Source: Jannaschia maritima
GTDB lineage: Bacteria > Pseudomonadota > Alphaproteobacteria > Rhodobacterales > Rhodobacteraceae
DNA length: 58,249 nucleotides
NCBI RefSeq assembly: GCF_030973515.1
Contig: NZ_JARGZA010000021.1
Location: 1-58,249, forward strand
Reading direction: 5' to 3'
Shown here: one piece after another, positions 42,329 through 51,754 of the stretch
How positions within the stretch are numbered: position 1 is the first letter of the stretch
Layout of the letters: each line of letters opens with the position of its first letter
The notes under the pieces: model-generated
The model's database searches: none
What the model was told of the DNA's origin: nothing
Seen by the model: only the letters and a program-made list of their open reading frames with translations
Program-made: the position numbers and the translations under genes

Positions 42329-43321
42329 ATGACATTCGCCAAGACGCTGACGGCAGCCTGCACGCTGGCCCTGGCCACCCCCGCCCTGGCACAGGACGAC
42401 AACGAGGTGACGCTGCAGTTGACCTGGGTCACGCAAGCCCAGTTCGCGGGCTACTACGCCGCGCTGGAGAACGGATACTACGAGGACGAGGGCCTGGACG
42501 TCACCATCCTGCCCGGCGGCCCCGACATCGCGCCGCCGCAGGTGCTGGCGGGCGGCGGGGCCGACGTCATGGTCAACTGGATGCCCTCCGCCCTGGCCGC
42601 GCGCGAACGCGGCGTGCCGGTCGTCAACATCGCCCAGCCGTTCAAGTCGTCCGGGCTGATGCTGACCTGCTGGAAGGACACCGGCATCGAAAGCCCGGAG
42701 GACTTCCGCGGCAAGACCATCGGCGTCTGGTTCTTCGGGAACGAGTATCCCTTCCTGTCCTGGATGTCGCAGGAAGGCATCCCCACCGACGGGGGCGACG
42801 AGGGCGTGACCGTGCTGAAGCAGGCGTTCAACGTCGATCCGCTTCTGCAGCGGCAGGCCGATTGCATCAGCACCATGACCTACAACGAGTACGGTCAGGT
42901 CCTGGATGCCGGCGTCACGGAGGACGAACTGGTTACCTTCAAGTACGAGGACATGGGCGTCGCCACCCTGGAGGACGGCCTCTACGTGCTGGAGGAGAAC
43001 CTGGAGGACCCCGCCTTCCGCGACAAGATGGTCCGCTTCGTGCGTGCCAGCATGGAAGGCTGGAAATGGGCGGAAGCCAACCCGGAGGAGGCCGCCGAGA
43101 TCGTGCTCGAATACGACGAGACGGGCGCCCAGTCCGAAGCCCATCAGAAGCGCATGATGGGCGAGATCGCGAAGCTCACGGAAGGCTCGAACGGCGCGCT
43201 GGAGGAAGCGGACTTCCAGCGCACGGTCGACACCCTGCTGGCGGGCGGGTCGGACCCGGTCATCACGCAGCAGCCCGAAGGCGCCTGGACGTCCGACATC
43301 ACGGACGAAGCCCTGAACTGA
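42329..43321 (+). CDS. ABC transporter substrate-binding protein (NMT1/THI5-like)
   Basis: 330 residues. Signal peptide MTFAKTLTAACTLALATPALA, then VTLQLTWVTQAQFAGYYAAL and NGYYEDEGLDVTILPGGPDI, the hallmark start of NMT1/THI5-like periplasmic binding proteins. GKTIGVWFFGNEYPFLSW and DCISTMTYNEYGQVLDAG follow. Relatives bind pyrimidine compounds such as thiamine-precursor pyrimidines; in Rhodobacteraceae, homologues are often found with dihydropyrimidinase genes (from memory). No THI-box RNA is visible upstream. ATG 42329 has GGGAGAGACG upstream. Confidence 0.88.
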   Translation: MTFAKTLTAACTLALATPALAQDDNEVTLQLTWVTQAQFAGYYAALENGYYEDEGLDVTILPGGPDIAPPQVLAGGGADVMVNWMPSALAARERGVPVVNIAQPFKSSGLMLTCWKDTGIESPEDFRGKTIGVWFFGNEYPFLSWMSQEGIPTDGGDEGVTVLKQAFNVDPLLQRQADCISTMTYNEYGQVLDAGVTEDELVTFKYEDMGVATLEDGLYVLEENLEDPAFRDKMVRFVRASMEGWKWAEANPEEAAEIVLEYDETGAQSEAHQKRMMGEIAKLTEGSNGALEEADFQRTVDTLLAGGSDPVITQQPEGAWTSDITDEALN

Positions 43322-43343
43322 CGGGGCGGCGCGGATCGCGGAA

Positions 43344-43373
43344 CGGGCGTCTTCGGGCGCCCGCTTCGTTTCC
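43344..43373 (+). terminator. intrinsic terminator of the ABC operon
   Basis: CGGGCGTC-TTCG-GGCGCCCG forms an 8-bp stem (one G/U pair) with a UUCG tetraloop, followed by CTTCGTTTCC. It lies 23 nt after the binding-protein stop and faces the convergent phzF-like gene. Confidence 0.7.
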
Positions 43374-43444
43374 GGCGCGGGCCATCGGGTCACGCTGCCG
43401 TCGCCGATCCGTCCCATCGGGTCGGGGCGTCCCACCCTCGGCCG

Positions 43445-44266
43445 TCAGCCCATGTCGGGCGGCAGGCGGACATGCCCGGCCAGGAACGTGACGGCCCGCC
43501 CGCGCAACGTCACGCGGCTCCCCGACAGGTCGCAGTCCAGCCAGCCCCCGCGGGCGGACGCCTGATGGGCGCGCAGCGACGTGCGCCCCAACCGTTCGGA
43601 CCAGTACGGCACCAGCGTGGCATGGGTGGAGCCGGTCACCGGATCCTCCGGAATGCCCCCGCCCGGCGCGAAGTAGCGGGACACGAAATCGGCGCCCGAC
43701 GCCGCGTCCCCCCGTCCCGTGACGCACAGGCCCATCCGCCCCAGGCGCGTCAGGCGGGGCAGGTCCGGCACGAAGGCCCGGACAGCTCCCTCCGATCCCA
43801 GGTCGGCGAACAGGTTCTCGAAGTTGCGGAACAGCGCGTGCGGGGGCCGGTCGAAGGCGCCGTCCAGTTCGGGGGGCGGATCGTCCAGCGCGTCGGGCGG
43901 CAGGGACGGCACGTCCATCGCGTACCCCCCGCCGTCGCGCGCCACCCGCAACGTTCCCACGCGGGCGTGGAAGGACACGGGGCCGTCGTGCCCGTCCTCC
44001 GCCATCAGGACATGTGCCGTGGCCAGGGTCGCATGGCCGCAGAAGTCCACCTCCTGCGTGGGGGTGAACCAGCGCAGGTCCCAGTCCCCGTCGGGGCGCC
44101 GCCGGGCGAAGGCGGTCTCGGGCAGGTTGTTCTCCGCGGCGATGGCCCCCATCGTGGGCTCGGCCAGCCAGTCGTCCAGGATCACCACGGCGGCCGGGTT
44201 GCCGGCGAAGGGGCGGTCGGCGAACGCGTCGACCTGATGCATCCGCAGGGACCGCATCCCCGTCAC
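43445..44266 (-). CDS. PhzF family isomerase-like protein
   Basis: 273 residues with two alpha/beta halves. Family motifs: HQVDAFADRPFAGNPAAVV at the N-terminus, ENNLPETAF with the likely catalytic glutamate, VDFCGHATLATAHVL, and in the second half GGGIPEDPVTGSTHATLVPY. Members act as isomerases or epimerases; only PhzF itself has a defined phenazine role, and no phenazine genes are here. GTG 44266 makes a GTGA overlap with the peptidase gene; ATG 44257 or 44242 would also fit the family start. Confidence 0.85.
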   Translation of the reverse strand: MTGMRSLRMHQVDAFADRPFAGNPAAVVILDDWLAEPTMGAIAAENNLPETAFARRRPDGDWDLRWFTPTQEVDFCGHATLATAHVLMAEDGHDGPVSFHARVGTLRVARDGGGYAMDVPSLPPDALDDPPPELDGAFDRPPHALFRNFENLFADLGSEGAVRAFVPDLPRLTRLGRMGLCVTGRGDAASGADFVSRYFAPGGGIPEDPVTGSTHATLVPYWSERLGRTSLRAHQASARGGWLDCDLSGSRVTLRGRAVTFLAGHVRLPPDMG

Positions 44267-45645
44267 CCCAGCTTCGCCAGCACCCGCGCCCAGGACCGGA
44301 TCCCCTTGTGGAAGCTCCGCAGGTCGTACTTCTCGTTGGGGGAATGGATCTGGTCGTCGTCCTTTGCGAACCCGGCCAGAACGGATTGCATTCCCAGGTG
44401 GGTCTGAAAGTGGCCCGCGATGGGGATGGACCCGCCCCCGCCGACGAAGGCCGCGTCCATGTCCCATTCCTCCGACAGCGCCGCACGCGTCGCGGCGAAG
44501 ACCGGATGGGTGGGATCCATGCGCGAGGCGGGCGATGCGCCATGGCCCGCGAACTCCACCCGGCAATCGGGCGGCATCTGCGCGCGGACCCAGGCGCGGA
44601 ACGCGTCGCGCAGGGCATGGGGGTCCTGTCCGCCGACCAGTCGGAAGCTGACCTTGGCGCTCGCCCGAGCGGGCAGCACGGTCTTGAACCCCGGTCCGGT
44701 ATAGCCGCCGATCACGCCGTTGATCTCGGCGGTGGGGCGGGACCACAGCTGTTCCAGCCCCATGCGCCCCTCCTCGCCCGCGGGCGTGGACAGGCCGACG
44801 GAGCCCAGGAACCCGTCCTCCGAGAAGCCCAGGGCGCGCCAGCCCTCCAGGATCTCGGGCTCCACCTCCGCCACGCCGTCGTAGAAGCCGGGCACCTGCA
44901 CCCGGCCCGCATCGTCGTGCAGCCCGGCCAGGACGCGCGCCAGGACGCGCAGCGGGTTGCGGGCCATGCCGCCATACAGTCCCGAATGCAGGTCGCGGTC
45001 GGGACCGTGGACCGTCACCTCCTCGCCCAACAGGCCGCGCAGGGTGGTCACGATGGCCGGCACGCGGTCGTCGAACAGCCCCGTGTCGCAGATCAGCGCG
45101 ACGTCCGCCGTCAGCTTCCCGGCGTTCTCCTGCAGGAACGGCACGAGCGAGGGGGAGCCCGATTCCTCCTCCCCCTCGAACAGGATGGTCACCCGGCAGG
45201 GCAGGCGCCCGTGGACGTCCATCCAGGCGCGGCACGCTTCCACGAACGTCATCAACTGGCCCTTGTCGTCCGATGCCCCGCGCCCGCGGATCACCGGACC
45301 GCCCGCCGTCTCCTCCACCGCCGGGTCGAACGGGTCGCGGTCCCACAGGGACAGGGGATCGACGGGCTGCACGTCGTAATGGCCATAGAACAGGACGTGC
45401 CGATCCCCCTCGCCGGCATGGGCGATCACCATCGGATGGCCGGGCGTCCGCCGCTTGGACGCGTCGAAGCCGATGCGACCAAGCTCCGCCACCAGCCAGT
45501 CGGCGGCATCCTGGCAGTCGTCCGCATGGGCCGGATCGGTGCTGATCGACGGGATCCGCAACAGGTCCAGCAATCGCTCGGTCGAACGGTCCGCGCCGTC
45601 GTCGATGCGGGCCAGGATGGCATCCAGGGGGGCGGTGTCGGTCAT
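44263..45645 (-). CDS. M20 family dipeptidase
   Basis: 460 residues. Di-zinc site motifs: VLFYGHYDVQPVD, IRGRGASDDKGQ, ILFEGEEESGSPSLV, ICDTGLFD and DRDLHSGLYGGMARNP, with the C-terminal ligand region DDDQIHSPNEKYDL. This pattern fits the carnosinase/DapE-like dipeptidase group of cytosolic enzymes. ATG 45645 is preferred to an upstream in-frame start whose extra 23 residues are Pro-rich and not family-like. Coupled to the phzF-like gene by a GTGA overlap. Confidence 0.9.
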   Translation of the reverse strand: MTDTAPLDAILARIDDGADRSTERLLDLLRIPSISTDPAHADDCQDAADWLVAELGRIGFDASKRRTPGHPMVIAHAGEGDRHVLFYGHYDVQPVDPLSLWDRDPFDPAVEETAGGPVIRGRGASDDKGQLMTFVEACRAWMDVHGRLPCRVTILFEGEEESGSPSLVPFLQENAGKLTADVALICDTGLFDDRVPAIVTTLRGLLGEEVTVHGPDRDLHSGLYGGMARNPLRVLARVLAGLHDDAGRVQVPGFYDGVAEVEPEILEGWRALGFSEDGFLGSVGLSTPAGEEGRMGLEQLWSRPTAEINGVIGGYTGPGFKTVLPARASAKVSFRLVGGQDPHALRDAFRAWVRAQMPPDCRVEFAGHGASPASRMDPTHPVFAATRAALSEEWDMDAAFVGGGGSIPIAGHFQTHLGMQSVLAGFAKDDDQIHSPNEKYDLRSFHKGIRSWARVLAKLG

Positions 45646-45810
45646 CGGGATCGGGCCTTTCGCATGGGACCGCTCCGGTGTGCCCGCCGCCGGGGCCGTG
45701 GGCAAGGGCGGCACGGCACCGCGATGCGCCCGACCCCCGCGGAAGGCCGCGTTTGCCCATCGCGGCGCGGTGCCCTAGGACCGTGCCGCACCAAGACACG
45801 GAGTCCCGCC

Positions 45811-46374
45811 ATGCGCATCGCCGCCCTCGCCGCCCTCGCCCTGCCGATCCTCCTGGCCCTGCCCGCCACCGCCCAGCGCGTGGCGGACCAGAACGCGGCC
45901 CGGGGGCAGCTGTTCGGCGACCGGACCGTGGTCTCGATCCAGCGGCACGGCTTCCTGACGCAGGGCGACATCGCCACGCTCCAGGCGATGCCGCGCGTGG
46001 CGGACCTGAAGTACTACGGCGCGATGGCGGCCGCGCCCGGCGCGGGCCTGCAGGCGGAAACGACGACCGGCGCGTTCAACTACCATTCCCCCGCCCGCGC
46101 CCGCGCGGCGGCATTGCAGGGATGCGAGGCGAAGCGCCGGGGCGGGGCGGCCTGCGTGATCGTGGCCGACGTCCTGCCGCGGGGCTTCCGGCCCGGTCAG
46201 GCGCTCACGCTCAACCAGGACGCCAGCCGCGCGGTCAACGGACGCGCGCTGCGCCGGAACGGGGGCGTCCTGGCCGCCTCGGCGTCCACCGGCGCCTGGG
46301 CGCTGGGCCCCGATGCCGCGACGGCCCGCGCGAATTGCGGCCAGGGGGACTGCCAGGTCGTCGTCGCTCCCTAG
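45811..46374 (+). CDS. secreted protein of unknown function
   Basis: 187 residues with a clear Sec signal peptide, MRIAALAALALPILLALPAT with cleavage after AQ. The mature part has ALQGCEAKRRGGAACVIVADV and ends ATARANCGQGDCQVVVAP. The four cysteines could form two disulfides, a pattern like small periplasmic DUF4189-type domains, but I am not sure of the family. The gene stands alone between the divergent peptidase gene and hemA. Confidence 0.68.
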   Translation: MRIAALAALALPILLALPATAQRVADQNAARGQLFGDRTVVSIQRHGFLTQGDIATLQAMPRVADLKYYGAMAAAPGAGLQAETTTGAFNYHSPARARAAALQGCEAKRRGGAACVIVADVLPRGFRPGQALTLNQDASRAVNGRALRRNGGVLAASASTGAWALGPDAATARANCGQGDCQVVVAP

Positions 46375-46456
46375 GGGTTCGCGCGACAACTTGTGACCTG
46401 TTCGCGATGGCCCGCGCACCCTAACTGCGCGGAACGGAAAGACGGAAGGACCCGGG

Positions 46457-47683
46457 ATGACGAACTACGACGGCGCGATCGATGCCGCCCTGACCGCGTT
46501 GCACCGAGAAGGCCGTTACCGCACCTTCATCGACATCGAACGTCACCGCGGCGCGTTCCCCAACGCGACCTGGACCCGCCCCGACGGCACCACGCGCGAG
46601 ATCACCGTCTGGTGCGGCAACGACTATCTCGGGATGGGGCAGCATCCCGTCGTGCTGGACGCGATGCATGCCGCGCTGGACGAGGCGGGGGCCGGATCGG
46701 GCGGGACCCGCAACATCAGCGGCACGACCGTCCACCACAAGCGCCTGGAGGCCGAGCTGGCCGACCTGCACGGCAAGGAGGCGGCGCTGCTGTTCACCTC
46801 CGCCTACATCGCGAACGACGCGACGCTGTCCACCCTGCCCAAGCTGTTCCCCGGCCTCGTCATCTACTCCGACGCGCTGAACCACGCCTCCATGATCGAA
46901 GGCGTGCGTCGCAACGGCGGGGCCAAGCGCGTCTTTCGCCACAACGACGTCGCGCATCTGCGGCAGCTGCTGGCCGCGGACGACCCGGCCGCGCCGAAGG
47001 TGATCGCCTTCGAATCCGTGTATTCGATGGACGGCGACTTCGGCCCGATCGAGGCGATCTGCGAACTCGCGGACGAGTTCGGCGCCCTGACCTACATCGA
47101 CGAGGTCCACGCCGTCGGCATGTACGGCCCGCGCGGCGGCGGCGTGGCCGAGCGCGACCGCCTGATGCACCGCATCGACATGATCAACGGGACGCTGGCC
47201 AAGGCGTATGGCGTGATGGGCGGATACGTCGCGGCCAGCGCCAGGCTGTGCGACGCGATCCGCTCCTATGCGCCCGGCTTCATCTTCACCACGTCGCTGC
47301 CGCCCGCGGTGGCGGCCGGCGCCGCGGCCAGCGTCGCGCATCTCAAGCGCGACCGGGGACTGCGCGACTTGCACCAGACGCGGGCGCGTACGCTGAAGGT
47401 GCGGTTGAAGGGGTTGGGCCTGCCCATCATCGACCATGGCAGCCACATCGTCCCCGTCCATGTCGGCGACCCGGTCAAGTGCAAGATGATCTCGGACCGG
47501 CTGCTGGAGGATCACGGCGTCTATGCCCAGCCGATCAACTTCCCAACCGTGCCGCGCGGGACCGAACGGTTGCGGTTCACGCCGTCGCCGGTCCACACGC
47601 CCGAGATGATGGACGGGCTCGTCCGCGGGATGGACGATCTCTGGTCGCACTGCGCGTTGAGCCGGCAGCAGCTGTCCGCTTAA
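46457..47683 (+). CDS. hemA: 5-aminolevulinate synthase
   Basis: PLP enzyme condensing succinyl-CoA and glycine; the C4 route characteristic of Alphaproteobacteria. 408 residues. [20 protein letters not shown] at the start, [65 protein letters not shown], the PLP lysine (about Lys249) in [14 protein letters not shown], and FTTSLPPA are all present. The product feeds HemB (43-1086). ATG 46457 follows GGAAGGACCCGGG. No nearby regulator is seen. Confidence 0.97.
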   Translation: MTNYDGAIDAALTALHREGRYRTFIDIERHRGAFPNATWTRPDGTTREITVWCGNDYLGMGQHPVVLDAMHAALDEAGAGSGGTRNISGTTVHHKRLEAELADLHGKEAALLFTSAYIANDATLSTLPKLFPGLVIYSDALNHASMIEGVRRNGGAKRVFRHNDVAHLRQLLAADDPAAPKVIAFESVYSMDGDFGPIEAICELADEFGALTYIDEVHAVGMYGPRGGGVAERDRLMHRIDMINGTLAKAYGVMGGYVAASARLCDAIRSYAPGFIFTTSLPPAVAAGAAASVAHLKRDRGLRDLHQTRARTLKVRLKGLGLPIIDHGSHIVPVHVGDPVKCKMISDRLLEDHGVYAQPINFPTVPRGTERLRFTPSPVHTPEMMDGLVRGMDDLWSHCALSRQQLSA

Positions 47684-47842
47684 CGATCGGGCAGGCAAAC
47701 CCCAAATTGTGCCGTGCATTGTCGGTCGGCCCCTGCTAGACTACGGCCTAGGCAGGTGGCAGCCGGCGGCAAGCCGGAACCCACCACGGGACAGGAACCA
47801 CGCCCGGCAGAGGCGGGTCCAGGACATCGCGGGGCAGTTGCC

Positions 47843-49168
47843 ATGTTCGGACGGAAAGCGAAGCAGATCAGCATGGTCGAGCAACCCGATCGCGGGTTCG
47901 ACAGCTTCGAGATGCGCTTGGGCGACGAGATGCGTGGCGAGCGTGCGACCATCGGCAAGAGCCTGATGGACGTGCAGCGCGAGTTGCGGATCAAGGCGAG
48001 CTACATCGCGGCGATCGAGAACGCGGACCTGACCGTCTTCGACAGCCTGTCCTTCGTGGCCGGATACGTGCGGTCCTATGCCCGCTACCTCGGCATGGAC
48101 CCGGAGATCGTGTTCGCCCGCTTTTGCGAGGAATCCGGCTTCGAAGGGATCAAGGCGCTCAAGCCCCTGGAATCCGAAGCCGGCCGCCGCAACCCCATCG
48201 GCATCGACCTCGGCGGCAAGACGCCCGGCATGGCGCTGCCGCCGAAGGCCCCGCCCGCGATGGACCCGCTGGGCGGCGCGGCGAACCCCTTCGCCCGCAA
48301 CGTGAAGCCCACCTTCTCGGGGTTCGAGCCCGGCGCGCTCGGCAGCCTCGCCTTCCTGGCGGCCCTCGTCGGCGGCATCGGATACGGCGGTTGGATGCTG
48401 GTGCAGGAGATCCAGCGCGTCCAGGTCGCCCCCATCGAGGAGGCGCCGAGCCTCGTGGCCGAACTCGACCCGTTGGAGCAGGCCCCCCTGCCCGTCGGCG
48501 GGCCGGAGGTGGCGGCCATGACGGCCGCAGACGATGCCCTGAACCAGTTGTACCGGCCCCGCGCGCTGGACGCGCCCGTCCTGACGGCGCGCGATGCGCC
48601 CATCGGAACCATCCGTCCGGGCACCGTCGGCGCCCTCGCGCAGGCGGCGGGCCCCGATCGGGGCGGCCTCCGGAACGGGGGAACCGACCCCGTGGCGGGC
48701 ATCGGCGCGTCGATCGATGCGGCACTCCTGGAAGCCATCGGCGACGTGCAGCAGGTCGCGGCGGCGGACGGCGACGCCGTTCCGCCCCGCGTGCTGGCCG
48801 ACGGGCCGCAGACCGTCACGCTCGTCGCCGTGCGCGATGCCTGGGTGCGCGTCCGGTCCGCGGACGGCGCGACGCTGTACGAACGCACCATGGCCGCCGG
48901 CGACACGTGGGCGGTTCCGGCCGAGGCGGCGGCGACGGCGACCCTGCGGACCGGCAATTCCGGCGCGCTCTACTTCGCGGTGGCGGGGCAGACCTATGGC
49001 CCGGTGGCGCCCGGGGCGCAGGTCGTGTCGGACGTGGCCTTGGCCCCCGAAGCGGTGGGCCAGACCTATGCGGCCGCCGACCCGGACGCCGATCGCGACC
49101 TCGCCCGGGTCGTCGCCGAACTGGACCTGGCCGCGACGGCCCCGTTGCCCGCGCCCGTCACGCCCTGA
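47843..49168 (+). CDS. RodZ-like helix-turn-helix membrane protein
   Basis: 441 residues. A Xre-type HTH lies at about 26-95 (LGDEMRGERATIGKSLMDVQ, IKASYIAAIENADL, AGYVRSYARYLGMDPE), then a Pro-rich linker, one transmembrane helix (about 170-190, SLAFLAALVGGIGYGGWMLV) and a long periplasmic region. It ends in a DUF4115-like beta domain (VTLVAVRDAWVRVRSADGAT, LRTGNSGALYFAVAGQTYG). The layout is that of RodZ, which links MreB to the membrane in cell-shape control, although the periplasmic part is longer. It lies 60 nt upstream of ispG, the usual arrangement in this group. Confidence 0.82.
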   Translation: MFGRKAKQISMVEQPDRGFDSFEMRLGDEMRGERATIGKSLMDVQRELRIKASYIAAIENADLTVFDSLSFVAGYVRSYARYLGMDPEIVFARFCEESGFEGIKALKPLESEAGRRNPIGIDLGGKTPGMALPPKAPPAMDPLGGAANPFARNVKPTFSGFEPGALGSLAFLAALVGGIGYGGWMLVQEIQRVQVAPIEEAPSLVAELDPLEQAPLPVGGPEVAAMTAADDALNQLYRPRALDAPVLTARDAPIGTIRPGTVGALAQAAGPDRGGLRNGGTDPVAGIGASIDAALLEAIGDVQQVAAADGDAVPPRVLADGPQTVTLVAVRDAWVRVRSADGATLYERTMAAGDTWAVPAEAAATATLRTGNSGALYFAVAGQTYGPVAPGAQVVSDVALAPEAVGQTYAAADPDADRDLARVVAELDLAATAPLPAPVTP

Positions 49169-49228
49169 GGGCGGGGGTGTTGCACCCTCCCGCCGCGGGG
49201 CATAGCTGACCCGCGAAGGGAGCCGCCG

Positions 49229-50362
49229 ATGTCCTTGAATGCGATCCGCCCCTGGCGCCAGATCGACCGCCGTCCCAGCCGCAAGATCATGGTGGGGGAC
49301 GTGCCCGTGGGCGGCGATGCCCCCATCACCGTCCAGACGATGACGAACACGCCCACGACCGACGTCTCGGCCACGGTGGACCAGATCCGCCGCTGCACGG
49401 AGGCGGGCGCCGACATCGTCCGCGTCAGCGTACCCGACGAGGCATCGGCGAAGGCGATGAAGGACATCGTCCGCGAAAGCCCCGTGCCGTTGGTGGCCGA
49501 CATCCACTTCCACTACCGGCGCGGCATAGAAGCGGCGGAGGCCGGCGCCGCCTGCCTGCGGATCAACCCCGGCAACATCGGCAGCCCGGACCGGGTCCGC
49601 GAGGTCATCCGCGCCGCACGCGACCACGGCTGTTCGATCCGCATCGGGGTGAACGCGGGCTCCCTCGAACGGCATCTGCTGGAAAAGTACGGCGAGCCCT
49701 GCCCCGAGGCGATGATCGAATCCGGCCTGGACCACATCCGCATCCTTCAGGACAACGACTTCCACGAGTTCAAGATATCCTGCAAGGCGTCCGACGTCTT
49801 CCTGGCGGCGGCCGCCTATCAGGGCCTGGCGGAGGCGACGGATGCGCCGATCCACCTGGGCATCACGGAAGCCGGCGGCCTGACCTCGGGCACGATCAAG
49901 TCGGCCATCGGGCTGGGCAACCTTCTGTGGATGGGCATCGGCGACACGATCCGGGTCAGCCTGTCCGCCGACCCCGTCGAGGAGGTGAAGGTCGGGTACG
50001 AGATCCTGAAGTCGCTGAACCTGCGGCACCGCGGCGTAAACATCATCTCGTGCCCGTCCTGCGCGCGGCAGGGCTTCGACGTCATCAAGACGGTGGAGGC
50101 GCTGGAGAAGCGGTTGGAGCACGTCAAGACGCCGATGTCGCTGTCGATCATCGGTTGCGTGGTCAACGGTCCGGGCGAGGCGTTGATGACCGATGTCGGC
50201 TTCACCGGCGGCGGGGCGGGCAGCGGCATGGTGTATCTGGCAGGGCGGCAGTCCCACAAGATGTCCAACGAGCGCATGATCGACCACATCGTCGAACAGG
50301 TGGAGGCGAAGGCCGCCGAGCTGGACGTCGCCCGCGCCGCGGAGAAGACCGCCGCGGAGTGA
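49229..50362 (+). CDS. ispG: 4-hydroxy-3-methylbut-2-enyl diphosphate synthase
   Basis: Iron-sulfur enzyme of the MEP isoprenoid pathway. 377 residues. N-terminal TIM-barrel: [61 protein letters not shown]-terminal [4Fe-4S] ligands: [13 protein letters not shown] (about Cys275, Cys278) and [13 protein letters not shown] (about Cys310). It is bacterial type I (no insert domain). ATG 49229 has AAGGGAGCC upstream. Confidence 0.97.
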   Translation: MSLNAIRPWRQIDRRPSRKIMVGDVPVGGDAPITVQTMTNTPTTDVSATVDQIRRCTEAGADIVRVSVPDEASAKAMKDIVRESPVPLVADIHFHYRRGIEAAEAGAACLRINPGNIGSPDRVREVIRAARDHGCSIRIGVNAGSLERHLLEKYGEPCPEAMIESGLDHIRILQDNDFHEFKISCKASDVFLAAAAYQGLAEATDAPIHLGITEAGGLTSGTIKSAIGLGNLLWMGIGDTIRVSLSADPVEEVKVGYEILKSLNLRHRGVNIISCPSCARQGFDVIKTVEALEKRLEHVKTPMSLSIIGCVVNGPGEALMTDVGFTGGGAGSGMVYLAGRQSHKMSNERMIDHIVEQVEAKAAELDVARAAEKTAAE

Positions 50363-50417
50363 GGTTGCCGCGGGGGCGGCGGACGCCTAACTGATCCCCG
50401 AGCGACAGGAGCGGCCG

Positions 50418-50660
50418 ATGGCGATGCAGTCCCACGAGATCGAGGCGTTGATCCGCGACGCCTTTCCCGACGCCACCGTGACGATCACGGACCTGGCGGG
50501 GGACGGGAACCACTATGCCGCCGAGGTCGTGGACGAAAGCTTCCGGGGCAAGTCCCGCGTGGCCCAGCAACGCGCCGTCTACGCGGCGCTCCAGGGCAAG
50601 ATGGATGGCCCGTCCGGCGAACTGCACGCCCTGGCCCTGACGACGCGGGCGCCCGAATGA
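50418..50660 (+). CDS. BolA family protein
   Basis: 80 residues. HEIEALIRDAFPDATVTITD, GDGNHYAAEVVDESFRGKSR and the end VYAALQGKMDGPSGELHALA match the small BolA type that has His in the loop and partners monothiol glutaredoxins to ligate a [2Fe-2S] cluster. The grxD-type gene two positions downstream fits this. Start ATG 50418 follows AGGAGCGG. Confidence 0.9.
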   Translation: MAMQSHEIEALIRDAFPDATVTITDLAGDGNHYAAEVVDESFRGKSRVAQQRAVYAALQGKMDGPSGELHALALTTRAPE

Positions 50661-50902
50661 CGGGCTGGGCCACGGTATTCGCGTGTGCCATCGTCGCGAT
50701 CCTGGTGGTCCGTGCCGTCTGGGTGCTGCGCCGGGAAGGCGGCGCCCGCCCCCGCGGCGTCGAGCCCGGCGACGGGCACGTCGAGATCGAGAGCGAATAC
50801 TTCTCCGGCCTGGGGGGCGGCGCGCAGCAGGTGACGCGCGTGCCCCGCGATCCGCAGGCCTATGCGCGGGCCTTCGTGCCCCGCAACCGCAACCGACGAT
50901 AG
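50657..50902 (+). CDS. small single-pass membrane protein
   Basis: 81 residues: one N-terminal helix (about 4-22, ATVFACAIVAILVVRAVWVL), then a charged cytoplasmic or periplasmic tail with EIESEYFSGLGGGAQQ and a basic end (VPRNRNRR). Unknown function. ATGA overlap with the bolA-family gene; 9 nt before the glutaredoxin gene, so it shares their transcript. Confidence 0.65.
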   Translation: MTGWATVFACAIVAILVVRAVWVLRREGGARPRGVEPGDGHVEIESEYFSGLGGGAQQVTRVPRDPQAYARAFVPRNRNRR

Positions 50903-50911
50903 GAGACGACG

Positions 50912-51286
50912 ATGGACACGACGACCGACGACGCGAAGGCGAAGATCGACCAGATGGTGAAGGGCACGGACGTCGTGCTGTTCATGAAGGGCAACAAGAC
51001 GATGCCGCAATGCGGCTTCTCCGCGAAGGTGGCCGGGGTCCTGAACTACATGGGCGTGGACTATGCCGACGTGAACGTCCTGGAGAATGCGGACATCCGG
51101 CAGGGCATCAAGGATTACAGCGACTGGCCGACGATCCCGCAACTCTACGTGAAGGGCGAGTTCGTGGGCGGCTGCGACATCATCACGGAGATGACGCTGT
51201 CGGGCGAGCTGGACCAGATGCTGGAGCAGAACGGCGTCGCCTACGACAAGGACGCCGCCGACAAGATCCGCGAAGCGAACGCCTGA
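50912..51286 (+). CDS. grxD: monothiol glutaredoxin (Grx4/GrxD type)
   Basis: 124 residues. Active site CGFS (Cys34) in KTMPQCGFSAKV, preceded by VLFMKGNK, then WPTIPQLYVKGEFVGGCDI, the glutathione-binding TIP loop and GG motif. It carries [2Fe-2S] clusters with BolA partners. Slightly longer than usual at the C-terminus. Followed by a terminator at 51293. Confidence 0.94.
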   Translation: MDTTTDDAKAKIDQMVKGTDVVLFMKGNKTMPQCGFSAKVAGVLNYMGVDYADVNVLENADIRQGIKDYSDWPTIPQLYVKGEFVGGCDIITEMTLSGELDQMLEQNGVAYDKDAADKIREANA

Positions 51287-51292
51287 ACGAAC

Positions 51293-51325
51293 CGGGGCCT
51301 GCCGAACCGTCGGCACGCCCCGTTT
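51293..51325 (+). terminator. intrinsic terminator after grxD
   Basis: CGGGGC-CT-GCCGA-ACCG-TCGGC-AC-GCCCCG followed by TTTCCTCC: a two-part stem (6 + 5 bp) with a short T-run, 6 nt after the grxD stop. Confidence 0.68.
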
Positions 51326-51754
51326 CCTCCCGGTCCGACGATCGGGCCCCCCTTCCCGGTGCGGTCCCGTCGGCCCCGGGAGTGCGTTCTGTCGAAGCCG
51401 GCTCACATTACCTTCCCCCGCACCGCATGGAGGCGGCATTCGGCGGCGTTTCCCATTCCGTCATGGCATGACGCTGGGCAGACCGCCGGACCGGAATCCG
51501 GGGATCTGTCCGACGCTGCGCAGACGGGGAGCAGACGCGCGGCAGACACAGACCGCCTCGTGCGGCGCGCCGTGCCACGACCCCCGTTCGGGGCATGCGA
51601 ACCATCACGGGGCCCTGTTCCCGTTGACCGAACGCCCCGGCTTGCGCCTCGATCGCGCTCCCGGTCATACTGGTCCCGAAGACGCCCCGAAGACGCTGCC
51701 CGTCGAGACGATTTCGCCGCAGCGCAGCATTGCCGGATCGAGTTAAGGATCCGG
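51326..51754. other. gap between convergent grxD and der
   Basis: About 430 nt without a supported gene on either strand; open frames here are Arg/Pro-rich. The der end carries a perfect hairpin (CCGGATC / GATCCGG, loop of 8, 51733-51754) directly after its stop codon and without a T-run, probably the der transcript end. Confidence 0.55.
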
